Shown here one piece after another: positions 9,393-17,981 of a DNA stretch of 64,000 bases. This DNA is from QHXQ01 sp963788965. GTDB taxonomy: Bacteria > Acidobacteriota > Blastocatellia > Pyrinomonadales > Pyrinomonadaceae. Under the pieces are notes generated by a model. That model was given only the letters and a program-made list of their open reading frames with translations. It was not told where the DNA came from and searched no databases. Numbering within the stretch: position 1 is the first letter of the stretch; each line of letters opens with the position of its first letter. Made by a program: the position numbers and the translations under genes. Location of the stretch: positions 620,001-684,000 of the forward strand of contig CAWBIK010000005.1 in the NCBI GenBank assembly GCA_963788965.1, in the 5' to 3' direction.

Positions 9393-10364
9393 ATGTCCGA
9401 AACTGCATTGATGAATAAACCGAAGCGCGTGCCATTGAAGGGTCTGCCGGCCGCGGCCTTTCAACATCCGCTCGACCGGCAGGCGACCGAAAACTTGCGC
9501 AAGCTGAAAGGCTTCGATTGGCTGTGCGCCAAGTTCGTCGAGTACGGCGTCGAGCGCATCGAGTATGTCAACCACGTCGGCGGCGGCATTCGCGTCGGCC
9601 CGCGTCAGATGAAGCATCATTATGCCATGCTCCGCGAATGCTGCGACATACTCGACATGCAAGAGCCGGAGCTATACGCCATGCAAGGCAGCGTCAACGC
9701 CTTCACGTCGGGGCATAACCATCCGTTCATCGTGATCGAGACGGGGCTGTTGGAGTTGATGACGGACGACGAAGTGATGGCGGTCATCGCACACGAACTC
9801 GGCCACATCAAGTGCGGGCACGTGCTCTACAAGACGATGGCGCGCGGCATCAAGCCGTTTCTTGAAGTGGCGGGCCAAGCAACGTTGGGCTTGGGCGCAC
9901 TCGTTGGCTCGGCCATCCAGTCGGGACTGACCGCATGGAACCGGCGTTCGGAGTTGAGCGCCGACCGCGCCGCGTTGCTCGTGATGCAAGAGGCCAAGCC
10001 GTGCATCGGGATGCTGATGAAGTTGGCGGGCGGCACGGAGCGCCACGCCGAGTGGTTGGACGAAGAACAGTTTCTCAATCAGGCGCGCGCCTATCAAGAA
10101 GGCATGGATCAGAATATGTCTGATCGCTTCTATCGTTGGGTGGCCAACATGGGCAGCACACACCCGTTCGCGGTCGAGCGCGCGCGCATGCTCGACGAAT
10201 GGGTCAACGCCCCTGAGTATGCAAACATCATCGCCGGCCGCTACGGCGAACAGAACGGCGCGCTCGCCAAAACCACGCTCTGCCCCAACCCCAAATGCGC
10301 CCATCCCATCAAACCCGGCACGATGTTCTGCGGCGAATGCGGCACACCCCTACGCGCGCATTAA
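9393..10364 (+). CDS. M48 family zinc metallopeptidase with C-terminal zinc ribbon
   Basis: 323 aa. The HExxH zinc site is in VIAHELGHIKCGH (about residues 132-144), and a downstream Glu in RRSELSADRAALL supplies the third ligand, as in M48 peptidases. A glycine-rich hydrophobic segment (ATLGLGALVGSAIQSGL) may be membrane-associated. The C-terminus carries a four-Cys zinc ribbon, CPNPKCAHPIKPG...FCGEC. The start at 9393 follows an AGGAG ribosome-binding site; the longer open frame upstream overlaps the PIG-L 5' end on the other strand and is not used. No signal peptide is visible, so it probably acts in the cytoplasm or at the inner membrane, perhaps in quality control. Confidence 0.88.
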   Translation: MSETALMNKPKRVPLKGLPAAAFQHPLDRQATENLRKLKGFDWLCAKFVEYGVERIEYVNHVGGGIRVGPRQMKHHYAMLRECCDILDMQEPELYAMQGSVNAFTSGHNHPFIVIETGLLELMTDDEVMAVIAHELGHIKCGHVLYKTMARGIKPFLEVAGQATLGLGALVGSAIQSGLTAWNRRSELSADRAALLVMQEAKPCIGMLMKLAGGTERHAEWLDEEQFLNQARAYQEGMDQNMSDRFYRWVANMGSTHPFAVERARMLDEWVNAPEYANIIAGRYGEQNGALAKTTLCPNPKCAHPIKPGTMFCGECGTPLRAH

Positions 10365-10381
10365 GCGAGCATAAAAGGCTT

Positions 10382-10448
10382 AACCACGAAGACACGAAGC
10401 CACGAAAGATAGCTGATTAATCTTTCGTGTCTTCGTGTCTTCGTGGTT
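10382..10448. repeat. family A hairpin repeat (CACGAAG words), copy 1
   Basis: Two 29-nt arms (10382-10410 and 10420-10448) are complementary with a single mismatch around a 9-nt loop. Each arm is made of imperfect repeats of CACGAAG. It fills the gap between the convergent M48 and permease genes, so it could also stop transcription from both sides, though there is no clear T-run. Confidence 0.85.
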
Positions 10449-10453
10449 GCTTA

Positions 10454-11934
10454 TCACACTCCGGTTGCGCGCTCCGCTTTAATGAACGGCCACTCGCCGC
10501 GTTTGTAAGCGCGAATGAAATAGATGATCAAGCCGATGATGATCAGCACGGCCGCGTAGCGCACCTCTTTCAAAAAATTCTTGCGCGAGATGAGCACGTA
10601 GACGAATCCGCCGAGCGCGAGCACCGCCGGCACGGATAAAGCCACATGCGAAACGGGCGCGGCAGGTCGGGCCGGCGCACGCGCAAGACGATCACGCCGA
10701 CGATCTGCGCGAGGAACTGCACGAGGATGCGGATCACGACGAGCGCCGCGATCACGTCGGCCAGCCGGAAGAAACAGAACAGCGCCGCGATGCCGCCCAT
10801 CACCAGCAGCGAGACGTAAGGGAAAGCGATGGCGCGGGTGGACGCGCGCGAAGATGCGGAAGTAGTTGCCGTCGCGCGCGGCGGCGAACGGCACGCGCGA
10901 GTAGCCCAGCAGCAGCGAGAAGACGGACGCGAACGCCGTCCACATGATCAGCACCGTCGCCACGACGCCCGCCCTGCGTCCCGTAGAGCCGTTCCATGAA
11001 CGAAGAGATAACGTAACGCTGCGCGGGCGTGTTCGCGGTCGCCGGCAAACTCGCGCCACGGGATGACGCCGAGGATCGAGATGTTCATCACGATGTAGAT
11101 GATCGGCGACGAGCGAGGATCGACAAGAGCACGGCGCGCGGGATCGTGCGCGCCGGGTCGTTCACCTCGCCGCCGAAGAAGCAGACGTTGTAATAGCCCC
11201 AGTAATCGTAAACCGCGATCAGCAGCGCCGCGCCCAAGCCCGGTAAAAAATTCGGGCCGCAACGTGAATGCGCCTCGGCGGAAAGTCGAACGCGAGCGTC
11301 GGGTTGAAGTGCGTGACGCCGGCGAAGATGATCCAGAGGATCGTCAGCATCACGCCGACCCAGAGGAACTTCGAGAGGCGTTCGATCAGCGTGATCCGGC
11401 GGTAGAGCAGAAAGACGGCCAGCGCGACCGCGCCGATCGCGACTAATGCGACCGGGAACGCGTTGATCTCGACGTTGCCCAAGATGGGCACAGCAACTCT
11501 CGTCTCGTGACCCATGCCCGGGAAAGATGTACGTCGCGTATTGCGCCAGCCCGATGCAGCCCGAGGCAATCGACAGCGGCGCGCTGAACGTGAGCTGCCA
11601 GATGAACAGAAACGACATCAGGCGGCCCAACTTGCGCGGGCCGTAAATCTCGGACAGGTAACGATACGAGCCGCCGGAGCCGGGCATCGCCGCGCCCAGC
11701 TCGGCCCAGACCAGCCCGTCGCAGATGACCAGGAGCGCGCCGAAGATCCAGCCGAGCATCGCCTGCGGCCCGCCCATCGCCGCGATGATCAGCGGGATCG
11801 TGATGAACGGGCCGACGCCGATCATGTCGATCATGTTCAGCGTCGTCGCGCCCGCAGAGGCCGACGCCGCGAATCAATTGCGGCTCGTCGCCGTCAGTTG
11901 TGCCGGTCGGAGTTGGTTCTGCTTGTGTGTCCAT
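10454..11934 (-). pseudogene. APC-family amino-acid permease, many frameshifts
   Basis: Translated pieces in all three minus frames assemble into one APC transporter of about 490 aa: start MDTQAEPTPTG, then the first helices with MIDMIGVGPFITIPLIIAA, GLVWAELGAAMPGSGGS, later WGYYNVCFFGGEVNDPART and a last helix LALGGFVYVLI. About nine frame changes are needed (near 11860, 11517, 11270, 11118, 11045, 10975, 10840, 10640 and others), many at G/C-rich runs. Within each correct segment there are no nonsense codons, so the damage looks like local sequence error rather than long decay, but a true pseudogene cannot be excluded. The intact protein would import amino acids across the inner membrane. 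Confidence 0.75.
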
Positions 11935-11992
11935 ACGCAAGTCAAATTCTTTACGCGAATTTCAGTTGCTTGTCGAGGACAAGTTCGTGCCC

Positions 11993-12451
11993 TTACTTAA
12001 ATCTGTGCGCCCGCCGCCTGCGCCACAGCGCCAGCACAACGAGCGCGGTCGCGCCGCCGCTGATGTCGATTGCGCTGTCCCAGATTGAAGCCGTGCGCGT
12101 CGGCTCGAAGGATTGATGGTACTCGTCGAGCAGGGCATAAACGACGACGAGCAGCAGCGCCGATATGAACCAGCGCCGATGCAAGCTGGCGCGCGTCGAA
12201 GTGCTGAAGGCGCGGGCGGCGAGCAGCGCAAGCAGCGCGTACTCTGAGAAGTGCGCGAGCTTGCGCGTGATGAAGTGTGCGCGCAGAAGTTGCGGGCCGG
12301 TTATGTCGGGAAAGAGCCAGTGCAGCAGCGGGCCGATGATGCGCGAGGTGTTGCTCGCGGCCATTGCGCCGGTCGAGGCGTAGAAGATAAAGCCGAGCCA
12401 CAGCAGCAGCGGCCCGTAGCGCCACAGACGGTTGCGCCACGTTGGAGTCAT
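11993..12451 (-). CDS. VanZ-like family membrane protein
   Basis: 152 aa with about four hydrophobic helices. The family signature is clear: an early Trp-rich helix (YGPLLLWLGFIFYAST), a charged KLAHFSEYALLALL segment, and YALLDEYHQSFEPTRTAS followed by WDSAID. Members are named after teicoplanin-resistance protein VanZ, but most have no tested role. Here there are no resistance genes nearby, so resistance should not be inferred. It is preceded by the family A hairpin at 12465-12533 and followed by the broken permease. Confidence 0.85.
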   Translation of the reverse strand: MTPTWRNRLWRYGPLLLWLGFIFYASTGAMAASNTSRIIGPLLHWLFPDITGPQLLRAHFITRKLAHFSEYALLALLAARAFSTSTRASLHRRWFISALLLVVVYALLDEYHQSFEPTRTASIWDSAIDISGGATALVVLALWRRRRAHRFK

Positions 12452-12464
12452 AGCGAAAAAGAAT

Positions 12465-12533
12465 TAACCACAAAGCCACGAAGGACACAAAGAAGAATTG
12501 AGTTTCTTTGTGTCCTTCGTGGCTTTGTGGTTA
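12465..12533. repeat. family A hairpin repeat, copy 2 (perfect 30-bp arms)
   Basis: The two 30-nt arms (12465-12494, 12504-12533) are exactly complementary around a 9-nt loop. Words such as CACAAAG and CACGAAG alternate. Compared with copy 1 the words differ, but both arms changed together. It sits between atpG and the vanZ-like gene, 11 nt from the atpG stop. Confidence 0.9.
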
Positions 12534-12544
12534 GTTTTGTCTGC

Positions 12545-13435
12545 TCACGATGCGGCGGTCGCGCCGGAGACGACCTCGATGATCTCTTTCGTGATCGCGG
12601 CCTGCCGGATGCGGTTCATGTTGAGCGTGAGCGAACCGATCAGATCGCCCGCGTTCTTCGACGCCGAATCCATCGCCGTCATGCGCGCGCCCTGCTCGGA
12701 CGCGATTGATTCCAACAGCGCGCGGAACATTTGCGTCTCGATCAGGCGCGGCAAGAGGCGACCGAAAATTTCGGCCGGCGGCTGCTCGTAGATGTACTCG
12801 ACAAAGGTGTCGGCCGGCGCGTTCGTTTGTTCGCTCGTCTCGACTGCGGTGCGGGCGACGGGCAGCAGTTGCTCGACGACGACGCGCTGCGATAGCACCG
12901 AGCGAAACTCGTTGTAGATGAGAAAGACTTTATCAATCGTCTCGTCTTCCGTGAAGCGGCGCATGATGTCGTCCGCCACTTCGACCGCTTCGGCGTAAGT
13001 CACGCGCCCTTTGCCCGTAAGGCCGACGTACTCTTGCACTATCTGTATGTCGCGGCGACGGAAGAAGTCGCGCCCTTTGCGCCCGACCGCGATCAGTTCG
13101 ACGAGTTGCCCGCCATGCTCTTTGAGAAACGCTTGCGCGGCTTTGATCAGGTTCGCGTTGAACGCGCCCGCAAGCCCCTTGTCGGCGGTGATGAGAACGA
13201 GCAAGTAACGCTCGTCGCCGCGCTGGTCCAGCAGCGGATGATGATAGTTCTCATCGGTGTGCGCGGCGAGTTCGGTCAGCACCTCGGTCATCTTGCGCGC
13301 GAAGGGGCGCGCGTTGACGACGCGCTCCTGCGCGCGCCGCAAGTTCACGGCGGCGAGCATCTTCATCGCCTTCGTGATCTGCTGCGTGTTCTTAACCGAC
13401 TTGATGCGCCGGCGAAGATCAAGAAGATTGGCCAT
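12545..13435 (-). CDS. atpG: F1F0 ATP synthase gamma subunit
   Basis: 296 aa. This is the central rotor shaft of F1. The N-terminal coiled helix DLRRRIKSVKNTQQITKAMKM and the C-terminal helix with TAMDSASKNAGDLIGSLT are the diagnostic segments. ITADKGLAGAFNANLI is also typical. It is the last gene of the minus-strand atp unit (b', b, delta, alpha, gamma). The beta and epsilon genes that usually follow are absent; a VanZ-like gene comes next. The gap to atpA (78 nt) contains a CAGTCAG-type hairpin. Confidence 0.97.
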   Translation of the reverse strand: MANLLDLRRRIKSVKNTQQITKAMKMLAAVNLRRAQERVVNARPFARKMTEVLTELAAHTDENYHHPLLDQRGDERYLLVLITADKGLAGAFNANLIKAAQAFLKEHGGQLVELIAVGRKGRDFFRRRDIQIVQEYVGLTGKGRVTYAEAVEVADDIMRRFTEDETIDKVFLIYNEFRSVLSQRVVVEQLLPVARTAVETSEQTNAPADTFVEYIYEQPPAEIFGRLLPRLIETQMFRALLESIASEQGARMTAMDSASKNAGDLIGSLTLNMNRIRQAAITKEIIEVVSGATAAS

Positions 13436-13443
13436 AACAAAAG

Positions 13444-13508
13444 CAGTCAGTTGTCAGTAATCAGTAGTCAGCATGAATTTTTGCTTTTGCTACTGACTAC
13501 TGCTTACT
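13444..13508. repeat. family C hairpin repeat (TCAGTAG/GTCAG words), copy 1
   Basis: Tandem words of the type GTCAGT on the left and ACTGACTACTGC on the right form an imperfect stem of about 16 bp. It lies between atpA and atpG, inside the operon, so a terminator role is unlikely unless it attenuates. Confidence 0.7.
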
Positions 13509-13513
13509 TCGGT

Positions 13514-15079
13514 TCATGCACGCGCGGCGACGGTGGCCGGTTTATTCGTGCCGGTCACGGCGGGCTTGTCGCTGTTCCAAGTCTGTTTGAAATCGGTGAC
13601 GGCCGTTTTGAGATCAGCTTTGATCTCGTCGGTCAGCGCCTTCTTCTCGCGGAGCGCGGCGAGTACGCCGGGCTGCGAGTTCTCGACGAATTTGAGAAAC
13701 TCCGTCTCGAAGCGGCGCGCTTGATCGACCGGCACGTCGTCCAGATGGCCGCTCGTCGCGGCCCAGATGATGAGCACCTGATTCTCGACCGCCATCGGTT
13801 GATACTGCGGCTGCTTCAAAATCTCTACGAGCCGTTGCCCGCGCGCAAGTTGCGCCTGCGTCGCTTTATCGAGATCAGAGCCGAACTGCGCGAACGCGGC
13901 CAACTCACGATACTGCGCGAGGTCCAAGCGCAACGTGCCTGCGACCGACTTCATCGCCTTGATCTGCGCCGAACCGCCGACGCGCGACACCGAGTTGCCG
14001 ACGTTGATGGCGGGGCGGATGCCCGCGTTAAAGAGATCGGCTTCGAGGAAGATTTGCCCGTCCGTGATCGAGATCACGTTGGTCGGAATGTAAGCCGAGA
14101 TGTCGCCCGCCTGCGTCTCGATGATCGGCAGCGAGGTGAGCGAGCCGCCGCCTTCCAAAGTTGACAGTTTCGCCGCGCGTTCGAGCAGACGCGAGTGCAG
14201 ATAGAACACGTCGCCGGGATACGCTTCGCGGCCGGGCGGGCGGCGCAGCAGCAGCGAGATTTCGCGGTAGGCGGCCGCCTGCTTCGAGAGATCGTCGTAG
14301 ATGGTCAGGACGTGGCGGCCCGAATCGCGGAAGAACTCGCCGATAGCCGCGCCCGCATACGGCGCAAGATACTGCATCGCGGCCGGGTCGGACGCGGAAG
14401 CGACGACGACGATTGAGTAGTTCATCGCGTCGTTCTCCTGCAAGGTCTTGACCACCTGTGCGACGGTCGAAGACTTCTGCCCGATGGCGACGTAAATGCA
14501 GATCACGTCTTTGCCGCCCTGGTTCAAGATCGTGTCGAGCGCAACGGCCGTCTTGCCCGTCTGCCGGTCGCCGATGATCAGTTCGCGTTGCCCACGCCCG
14601 ATGGGAACCATCGCGTCAATCGCTTTCAAGCCCGTCTGCAAAGGCTCTTTCACGGGTTGGCGATCCACCACGCCCGGCGCGATACGCTCAATCGGATTGA
14701 ACTCGTTCGTGATGATCGGGCCGCGATCATCAATCGGTTGACCGAGCGCGTTGACGACGCGCCCGACCATCGCCTCGCCGACGGGCACTTCCATGATGCG
14801 CCCTGTGCGCTGCACGGTGTCGCCCTCTTTGATCTTGTGGAACTCGCCGAACAGCACCGCGCCGACCTTGTCCTCTTCCAAGTTCAAGGCGAGGCCGCGC
14901 ACTTCATGCGGCAACTCAAGCAGTTCGCCCGCCATGACTTTTTCGAGGCCGTGAATCTCGGCGATGCCGTCGCCGACCTTGATCACCGTGCCCACCTCGG
15001 TCACAGTCACGCCCGCGTCGAAGTTCTCGATCTGCTGGCGAATGATGTCGCTAATCTCGTTGGCTTTGATCGATTCCAT
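13514..15079 (-). CDS. atpA: F1F0 ATP synthase alpha subunit
   Basis: 521 aa, a little longer than the usual ~505. The nucleotide-binding P-loop GDRQTGKTAVALDTI is near residue 168, and the alpha-specific SISDG-like segment appears as VISITDGQIF. It forms the non-catalytic nucleotide sites of F1. The C-terminal ~20 residues (SDKPAVTGTNKPATVAARA) are an unusual Ala/Thr/Lys-rich tail. The start at 15079 (MESIKANEISDIIRQQIENF) is standard. It is preceded by a family B hairpin and followed by a family C hairpin, both inside the operon. Confidence 0.98.
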   Translation of the reverse strand: MESIKANEISDIIRQQIENFDAGVTVTEVGTVIKVGDGIAEIHGLEKVMAGELLELPHEVRGLALNLEEDKVGAVLFGEFHKIKEGDTVQRTGRIMEVPVGEAMVGRVVNALGQPIDDRGPIITNEFNPIERIAPGVVDRQPVKEPLQTGLKAIDAMVPIGRGQRELIIGDRQTGKTAVALDTILNQGGKDVICIYVAIGQKSSTVAQVVKTLQENDAMNYSIVVVASASDPAAMQYLAPYAGAAIGEFFRDSGRHVLTIYDDLSKQAAAYREISLLLRRPPGREAYPGDVFYLHSRLLERAAKLSTLEGGGSLTSLPIIETQAGDISAYIPTNVISITDGQIFLEADLFNAGIRPAINVGNSVSRVGGSAQIKAMKSVAGTLRLDLAQYRELAAFAQFGSDLDKATQAQLARGQRLVEILKQPQYQPMAVENQVLIIWAATSGHLDDVPVDQARRFETEFLKFVENSQPGVLAALREKKALTDEIKADLKTAVTDFKQTWNSDKPAVTGTNKPATVAARA

Positions 15080-15092
15080 AATGATTTTCGTG

Positions 15093-15148
15093 AATCGTGA
15101 ATCGTGAATAGATGAAGAACAGATTTTATCTATTCACGGTTTACGATT
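15093..15148. repeat. family B hairpin repeat (GAATCGT words), copy 1
   Basis: Arms 15093-15113 and 15128-15148 pair over 21 nt with two mismatches. The left side carries three tandem copies of the heptamer GTGAATC. It fills the short gap between atpH and atpA. Confidence 0.85.
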
Positions 15149-15150
15149 AA

Positions 15151-15693
15151 CTAACTCCCTGCCATCTTCTGTTTGATCTGCTGCAAGCGCGTGCGCACGG
15201 AGCCGTCGTAGACGGTCGAGCCGATGCGCGTGACGATGCCGCCGATCAGTTCTTCGTCCACGGCGAACTGCAAACGCACGTTGCGCCCGGTCATGAGCGT
15301 CAGGCGCGCGCGCAAGTCTTCCTGCTCTTTGGCGGGCAGGGGCCGGGCGGTCGTGACGTGCGCCGAGATAAGCCCGGCGCGCTCGTCCAACACGCGCGCA
15401 AAACTTTTATTGATCTCGTCGAGATTGGCGAGGCGATGATTGCGTAAGAGCACTTGCAGAAAGTTGGCCGTCGTGGGCCGCACGTGCGCGCGCCGGATCA
15501 GTTCGTCGAGTACTTTGTGCTTCTGCTCGTAAGCGACGACGGGGCTGCGGAAGACGCCGAGCAGGGCCGGGTTCTCGTGCATCAACTCGGCCCAGTCCCT
15601 TAGTTCGTCCTGCACCTCGCGCGCTTCGTTGTGCTGAAGCACTACGTCCGCCAGCGCCGCTGCGTAACGACGCGCCACCGCCTGCACGCTCAA
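15151..15693 (-). CDS. atpH: F1F0 ATP synthase delta subunit
   Basis: 180 aa. This subunit ties the peripheral stalk to the top of F1. Recognised by the N-terminal ARRYAAALADVV helix, the middle NFLQVLLRNHRLANLDEI segment and the C-terminal pattern VDEELIGGIVTRIGSTVYDGSV with RTRLQQIKQKM. Its start overlaps the stop of the b-subunit gene by four bases (ATGA, 15690-15693), so translation is probably coupled. Length matches the family. Confidence 0.96.
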   Translation of the reverse strand: MSVQAVARRYAAALADVVLQHNEAREVQDELRDWAELMHENPALLGVFRSPVVAYEQKHKVLDELIRRAHVRPTTANFLQVLLRNHRLANLDEINKSFARVLDERAGLISAHVTTARPLPAKEQEDLRARLTLMTGRNVRLQFAVDEELIGGIVTRIGSTVYDGSVRTRLQQIKQKMAGS

Positions 15694-16244
15694 CGGCTCA
15701 GCCCTCCCAGTTCTTCAACGTAATCGCGCATCAACCGCGTGTCATCTTCGGGGCGCAGGTCGCGCCGGATCAACTGCTCGGCTAACTCGACGCTCTGCTC
15801 GGCGGCGTAGCGACGCAACTCAAGCCGCGCAGCTTTGCCCGCGCCCTCGATCTCGCGCTGCGCCTGTTCGCGCAACTTGCGCGTGTCCTCTTCGGTCTGC
15901 CGCGCGATGCGTTCGCGCTCTTGCAACGTCGCTTCCTGTGCGGCATGTGCGCGCACGGCCGCTGTCTCGTCGTCGAGCCGCGCGAGCCGCGCGTTGACCT
16001 CTTCGAGTTTTTGCAGCGCCGCGTTGCGTTCTTCCTGTGCGCGCATCAACTCTTTGCGGATCGACTCGCGCCGCGCGCGCATCGATGCGCCGATGGGGCG
16101 GCGCAAGAGGAACACCATCACGGCGATGAACAAAAACAGGTTGAAGAACTTCCACACCTCGAAGCCCGGATAGTTGTACCACGGGTATGAGGTGGCTTCG
16201 TGCTGCGCGAAGAGGAGTATGTGTGTGCTCAACGTAGCGAACAT
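15690..16244 (-). CDS. atpF: F0 ATP synthase b subunit
   Basis: 184 aa. One N-terminal transmembrane helix (FFNLFLFIAVMVFLLRRPIG, about residues 32-51) is followed by a long charged coiled coil rich in Glu, Arg and Ala (ELMRAQEERNAALQKLEEV), the form of the peripheral stalk. It is the second of two b-type genes, so it pairs with the b' subunit upstream to make a heterodimeric stalk. The stop overlaps atpH. Confidence 0.9.
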   Translation of the reverse strand: MFATLSTHILLFAQHEATSYPWYNYPGFEVWKFFNLFLFIAVMVFLLRRPIGASMRARRESIRKELMRAQEERNAALQKLEEVNARLARLDDETAAVRAHAAQEATLQERERIARQTEEDTRKLREQAQREIEGAGKAARLELRRYAAEQSVELAEQLIRRDLRPEDDTRLMRDYVEELGGLSR

Positions 16245-16279
16245 AAAAACTGTCCAACGCCGGCCCGGTCGCGTGCGCT

Positions 16280-16744
16280 TTACGCGCCGACCGAGCGGTG
16301 TAGAATTTGCGCCCCGATCTCGCCGGCGATGCGCCGCGCATCAGTGCCGAGTGTGGCGCGCGCCTGTTCAGTCTGTTGCCTGATCGCCGCCTTCTCCGAC
16401 TCGATCAACTGTTCCGCCTCGGCGCGTACCCCGGTCAGTTGCGCCTGCCGCGCGCTCATGGCGGCGGCGCGCTGTTCTTCCAACAGCCGATAGCCTTCGG
16501 CCCGCGCCGCGCGCAGCGTCTCTTCGTAACGCGTCAGGTTCGTCTCGACCTCGCGCATGATGGCAGTGGCCGACCCCGACTGCCCGCGCGCACGCGCCTC
16601 GCGCTCGGCGAGGACGCGATTGATCGGCTTAAACAGCGTCGCGTTCAGCACATAGACCATCAGGATGATGATGGCGATGTGCAGAAAGACCGTCCCGTCG
16701 GGCACGAGTTGGATAGAGCCTTCAGCTAGGGCCAGGCAGATCAT
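16280..16744 (-). CDS. F0 ATP synthase b' subunit
   Basis: 154 aa. N-terminal hydrophobic helix (VFLHIAIIILMVYVLNATLF), then KPINRVLAEREARARGQS, the standard b/b' hinge, then a coiled coil. First gene of the atp unit here, 35 nt before atpF. A and c subunit genes, which usually come first, are not present; upstream lies a promoter and proC. Having b and b' together is common in phototrophs, acidobacteria and some others. Which of the two is called b' is inferred from order and shorter length. Confidence 0.88.
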   Translation of the reverse strand: MICLALAEGSIQLVPDGTVFLHIAIIILMVYVLNATLFKPINRVLAEREARARGQSGSATAIMREVETNLTRYEETLRAARAEGYRLLEEQRAAAMSARQAQLTGVRAEAEQLIESEKAAIRQQTEQARATLGTDARRIAGEIGAQILHRSVGA

Positions 16745-16816
16745 AGTTCGTCCGAGTTGCTTACGAGCCGGGGTTTAGTGCTACAGATGATAAAACTGTG
16801 TCTTAAAAAGATTTTT

Positions 16817-16846
16817 ACTCTAGCACGCGATTTCACAAACGGTCAA
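16817..16846 (-). promoter_or_regulatory. likely sigma-70 promoter of the atp unit
   Basis: On the minus strand TTGACC (16841-16846) and TAGAGT (16817-16822) are separated by 18 nt, about 70 nt upstream of the b' start. A T/A-rich stretch follows. Inferred only from motif match and position. Confidence 0.55.
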
Positions 16847-16881
16847 GGATAGGGCGATTGACCAACAACACACCAAACTCA

Positions 16882-16917
16882 ACGAAAGACTCAACGTTCT
16901 TTCGTCTCTTCGTGGTT
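16882..16917. repeat. degenerate family A repeat
   Basis: A short ACGAAAGA / TCTTTCGT stem (16882-16889, 16898-16905) is followed by CTCTTCGTGGTTA, the end of a family A arm. It lies directly at the proC 3' end. It appears to be a worn copy. Confidence 0.55.
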
Positions 16918-17815
16918 ACTTCTTGCCCAACGCGACCGCGCGCTGGAAGGCGGCATAGACGGCTTTCGAGAGGACTGTGCGGAGCGAGCCTTTCTCCATC
17001 TGATAGATCGCTTCGGCCGATGTGCCGCCGGGTGACGTGACCATGTTGCGTAGTTCCGCCGGGTGCTTGTGCGACTCCATCGCAAAGAGCGTGGAGCCGA
17101 GCATCGTCTCGACGACGAGTTCGCGCGCCACCTCGCGCGAGAAGCCCATGTGGACGCCCGCGTCCACCAGCGCCTCCATGACGAGGAAGATGTAGGTCGG
17201 CCCCGTCGCGCTCAACGCGGTCGCCATATCGATCTGTCGTTCTTCGGCAACGCGCAGTTCGCGGCCCAACGCGCCGAGCATGGCGCGCACCTGTTCCGCT
17301 TGTGCGTCGCCGACCTGCGCGGTCGTCGTCCAGACGGTCATGCCGCGCCCGATCTGCGCGGGCGTGTTCGGCATTGCGCGCACGACCGCCGGGTGCAGCA
17401 ACTCGCCCGCGATAGTCTCAAGTCGCGCGCCCGCGATGATCGAGACGACAAGTTGATCGGCCTGCAACGTCGTCTGCAACTCTTGCAAGACGCCGTGCAA
17501 CTTCTGCGGCTTGACCGCAAGCACGACGATTGAGCCGCGTGCCGCAGCCTGTGTGCCCGTGCCCGTGTGCGCCAGAGCCGCCGCTTCGGCGTTACTCTCG
17601 ACGACGCGAATGCCGTACTGCTCCGCGAGTTCTTCGCGGCGCGCGGCGCGCGGATGGCTGCCGGCGATCTGCGCGGGGGCAACTAACTGCTGCTTCAACA
17701 GCCCCGCGATCATCGCTTCCGCCATCACGCCGACGCCGATGAAAGACAACTGCACGTCGGCGAGCGGATTCACGCGCGCGCCCGGTTCATCTGTGGCTTG
17801 GCTTGAAGTTGTCAT
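16916..17815 (-). CDS. proC: pyrroline-5-carboxylate reductase
   Basis: 299 aa. Catalyses the last step of proline synthesis, NAD(P)H-dependent reduction of pyrroline-5-carboxylate. The N-terminal dinucleotide fold reads LSFIGVGVMAEAMIAGLL; VVRAMPNTPAQIGRGMT and the C-terminal signature MVTSPGGTSAEAIYQME are diagnostic. The N-terminus has about 20 extra residues (MTTSSQATDEPGARVNP) before the fold. It stands alone between the atp promoter region and tyrS, which is divergent. Confidence 0.96.
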   Translation of the reverse strand: MTTSSQATDEPGARVNPLADVQLSFIGVGVMAEAMIAGLLKQQLVAPAQIAGSHPRAARREELAEQYGIRVVESNAEAAALAHTGTGTQAAARGSIVVLAVKPQKLHGVLQELQTTLQADQLVVSIIAGARLETIAGELLHPAVVRAMPNTPAQIGRGMTVWTTTAQVGDAQAEQVRAMLGALGRELRVAEERQIDMATALSATGPTYIFLVMEALVDAGVHMGFSREVARELVVETMLGSTLFAMESHKHPAELRNMVTSPGGTSAEAIYQMEKGSLRTVLSKAVYAAFQRAVALGKK

Positions 17816-17907
17816 CGTGCGTGTGGGTTGGGTCGAATGTTAAAGGTGCTGCCAAACGTCGCCGCCGCAGGATAGCGCAGCCGTTCGCAGATGCGCTACT
17901 CTTTGTT

Positions 17908-17973
17908 CGTAAATCGTGAATAGATAAAACCTGTTCCGATCTATTTACGATTTACGCTGCACGATTTACGATT
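17908..17973. repeat. family B hairpin repeat, copy 2
   Basis: Arms 17908-17925 and 17939-17956 pair over 18 nt with one G-T type mismatch; an extra CGATTTACGATT word follows to 17973. Located 8 nt before the tyrS start, so it will be part of the tyrS leader if transcription begins upstream. Confidence 0.85.
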
Positions 17974-17981
17974 GGCTAACG

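Noticed and set aside
10382..10448. Family A hairpins as ordinary intrinsic terminators
   Set aside because: No T-run follows, similar hairpins of other families lie inside the atp operon, and word-repeat arms are not typical. Some termination activity is still possible.
11993..12451. VanZ-like gene as glycopeptide resistance
   Set aside because: No vanA/H/X genes or regulators are present; the family is mostly unrelated to resistance.
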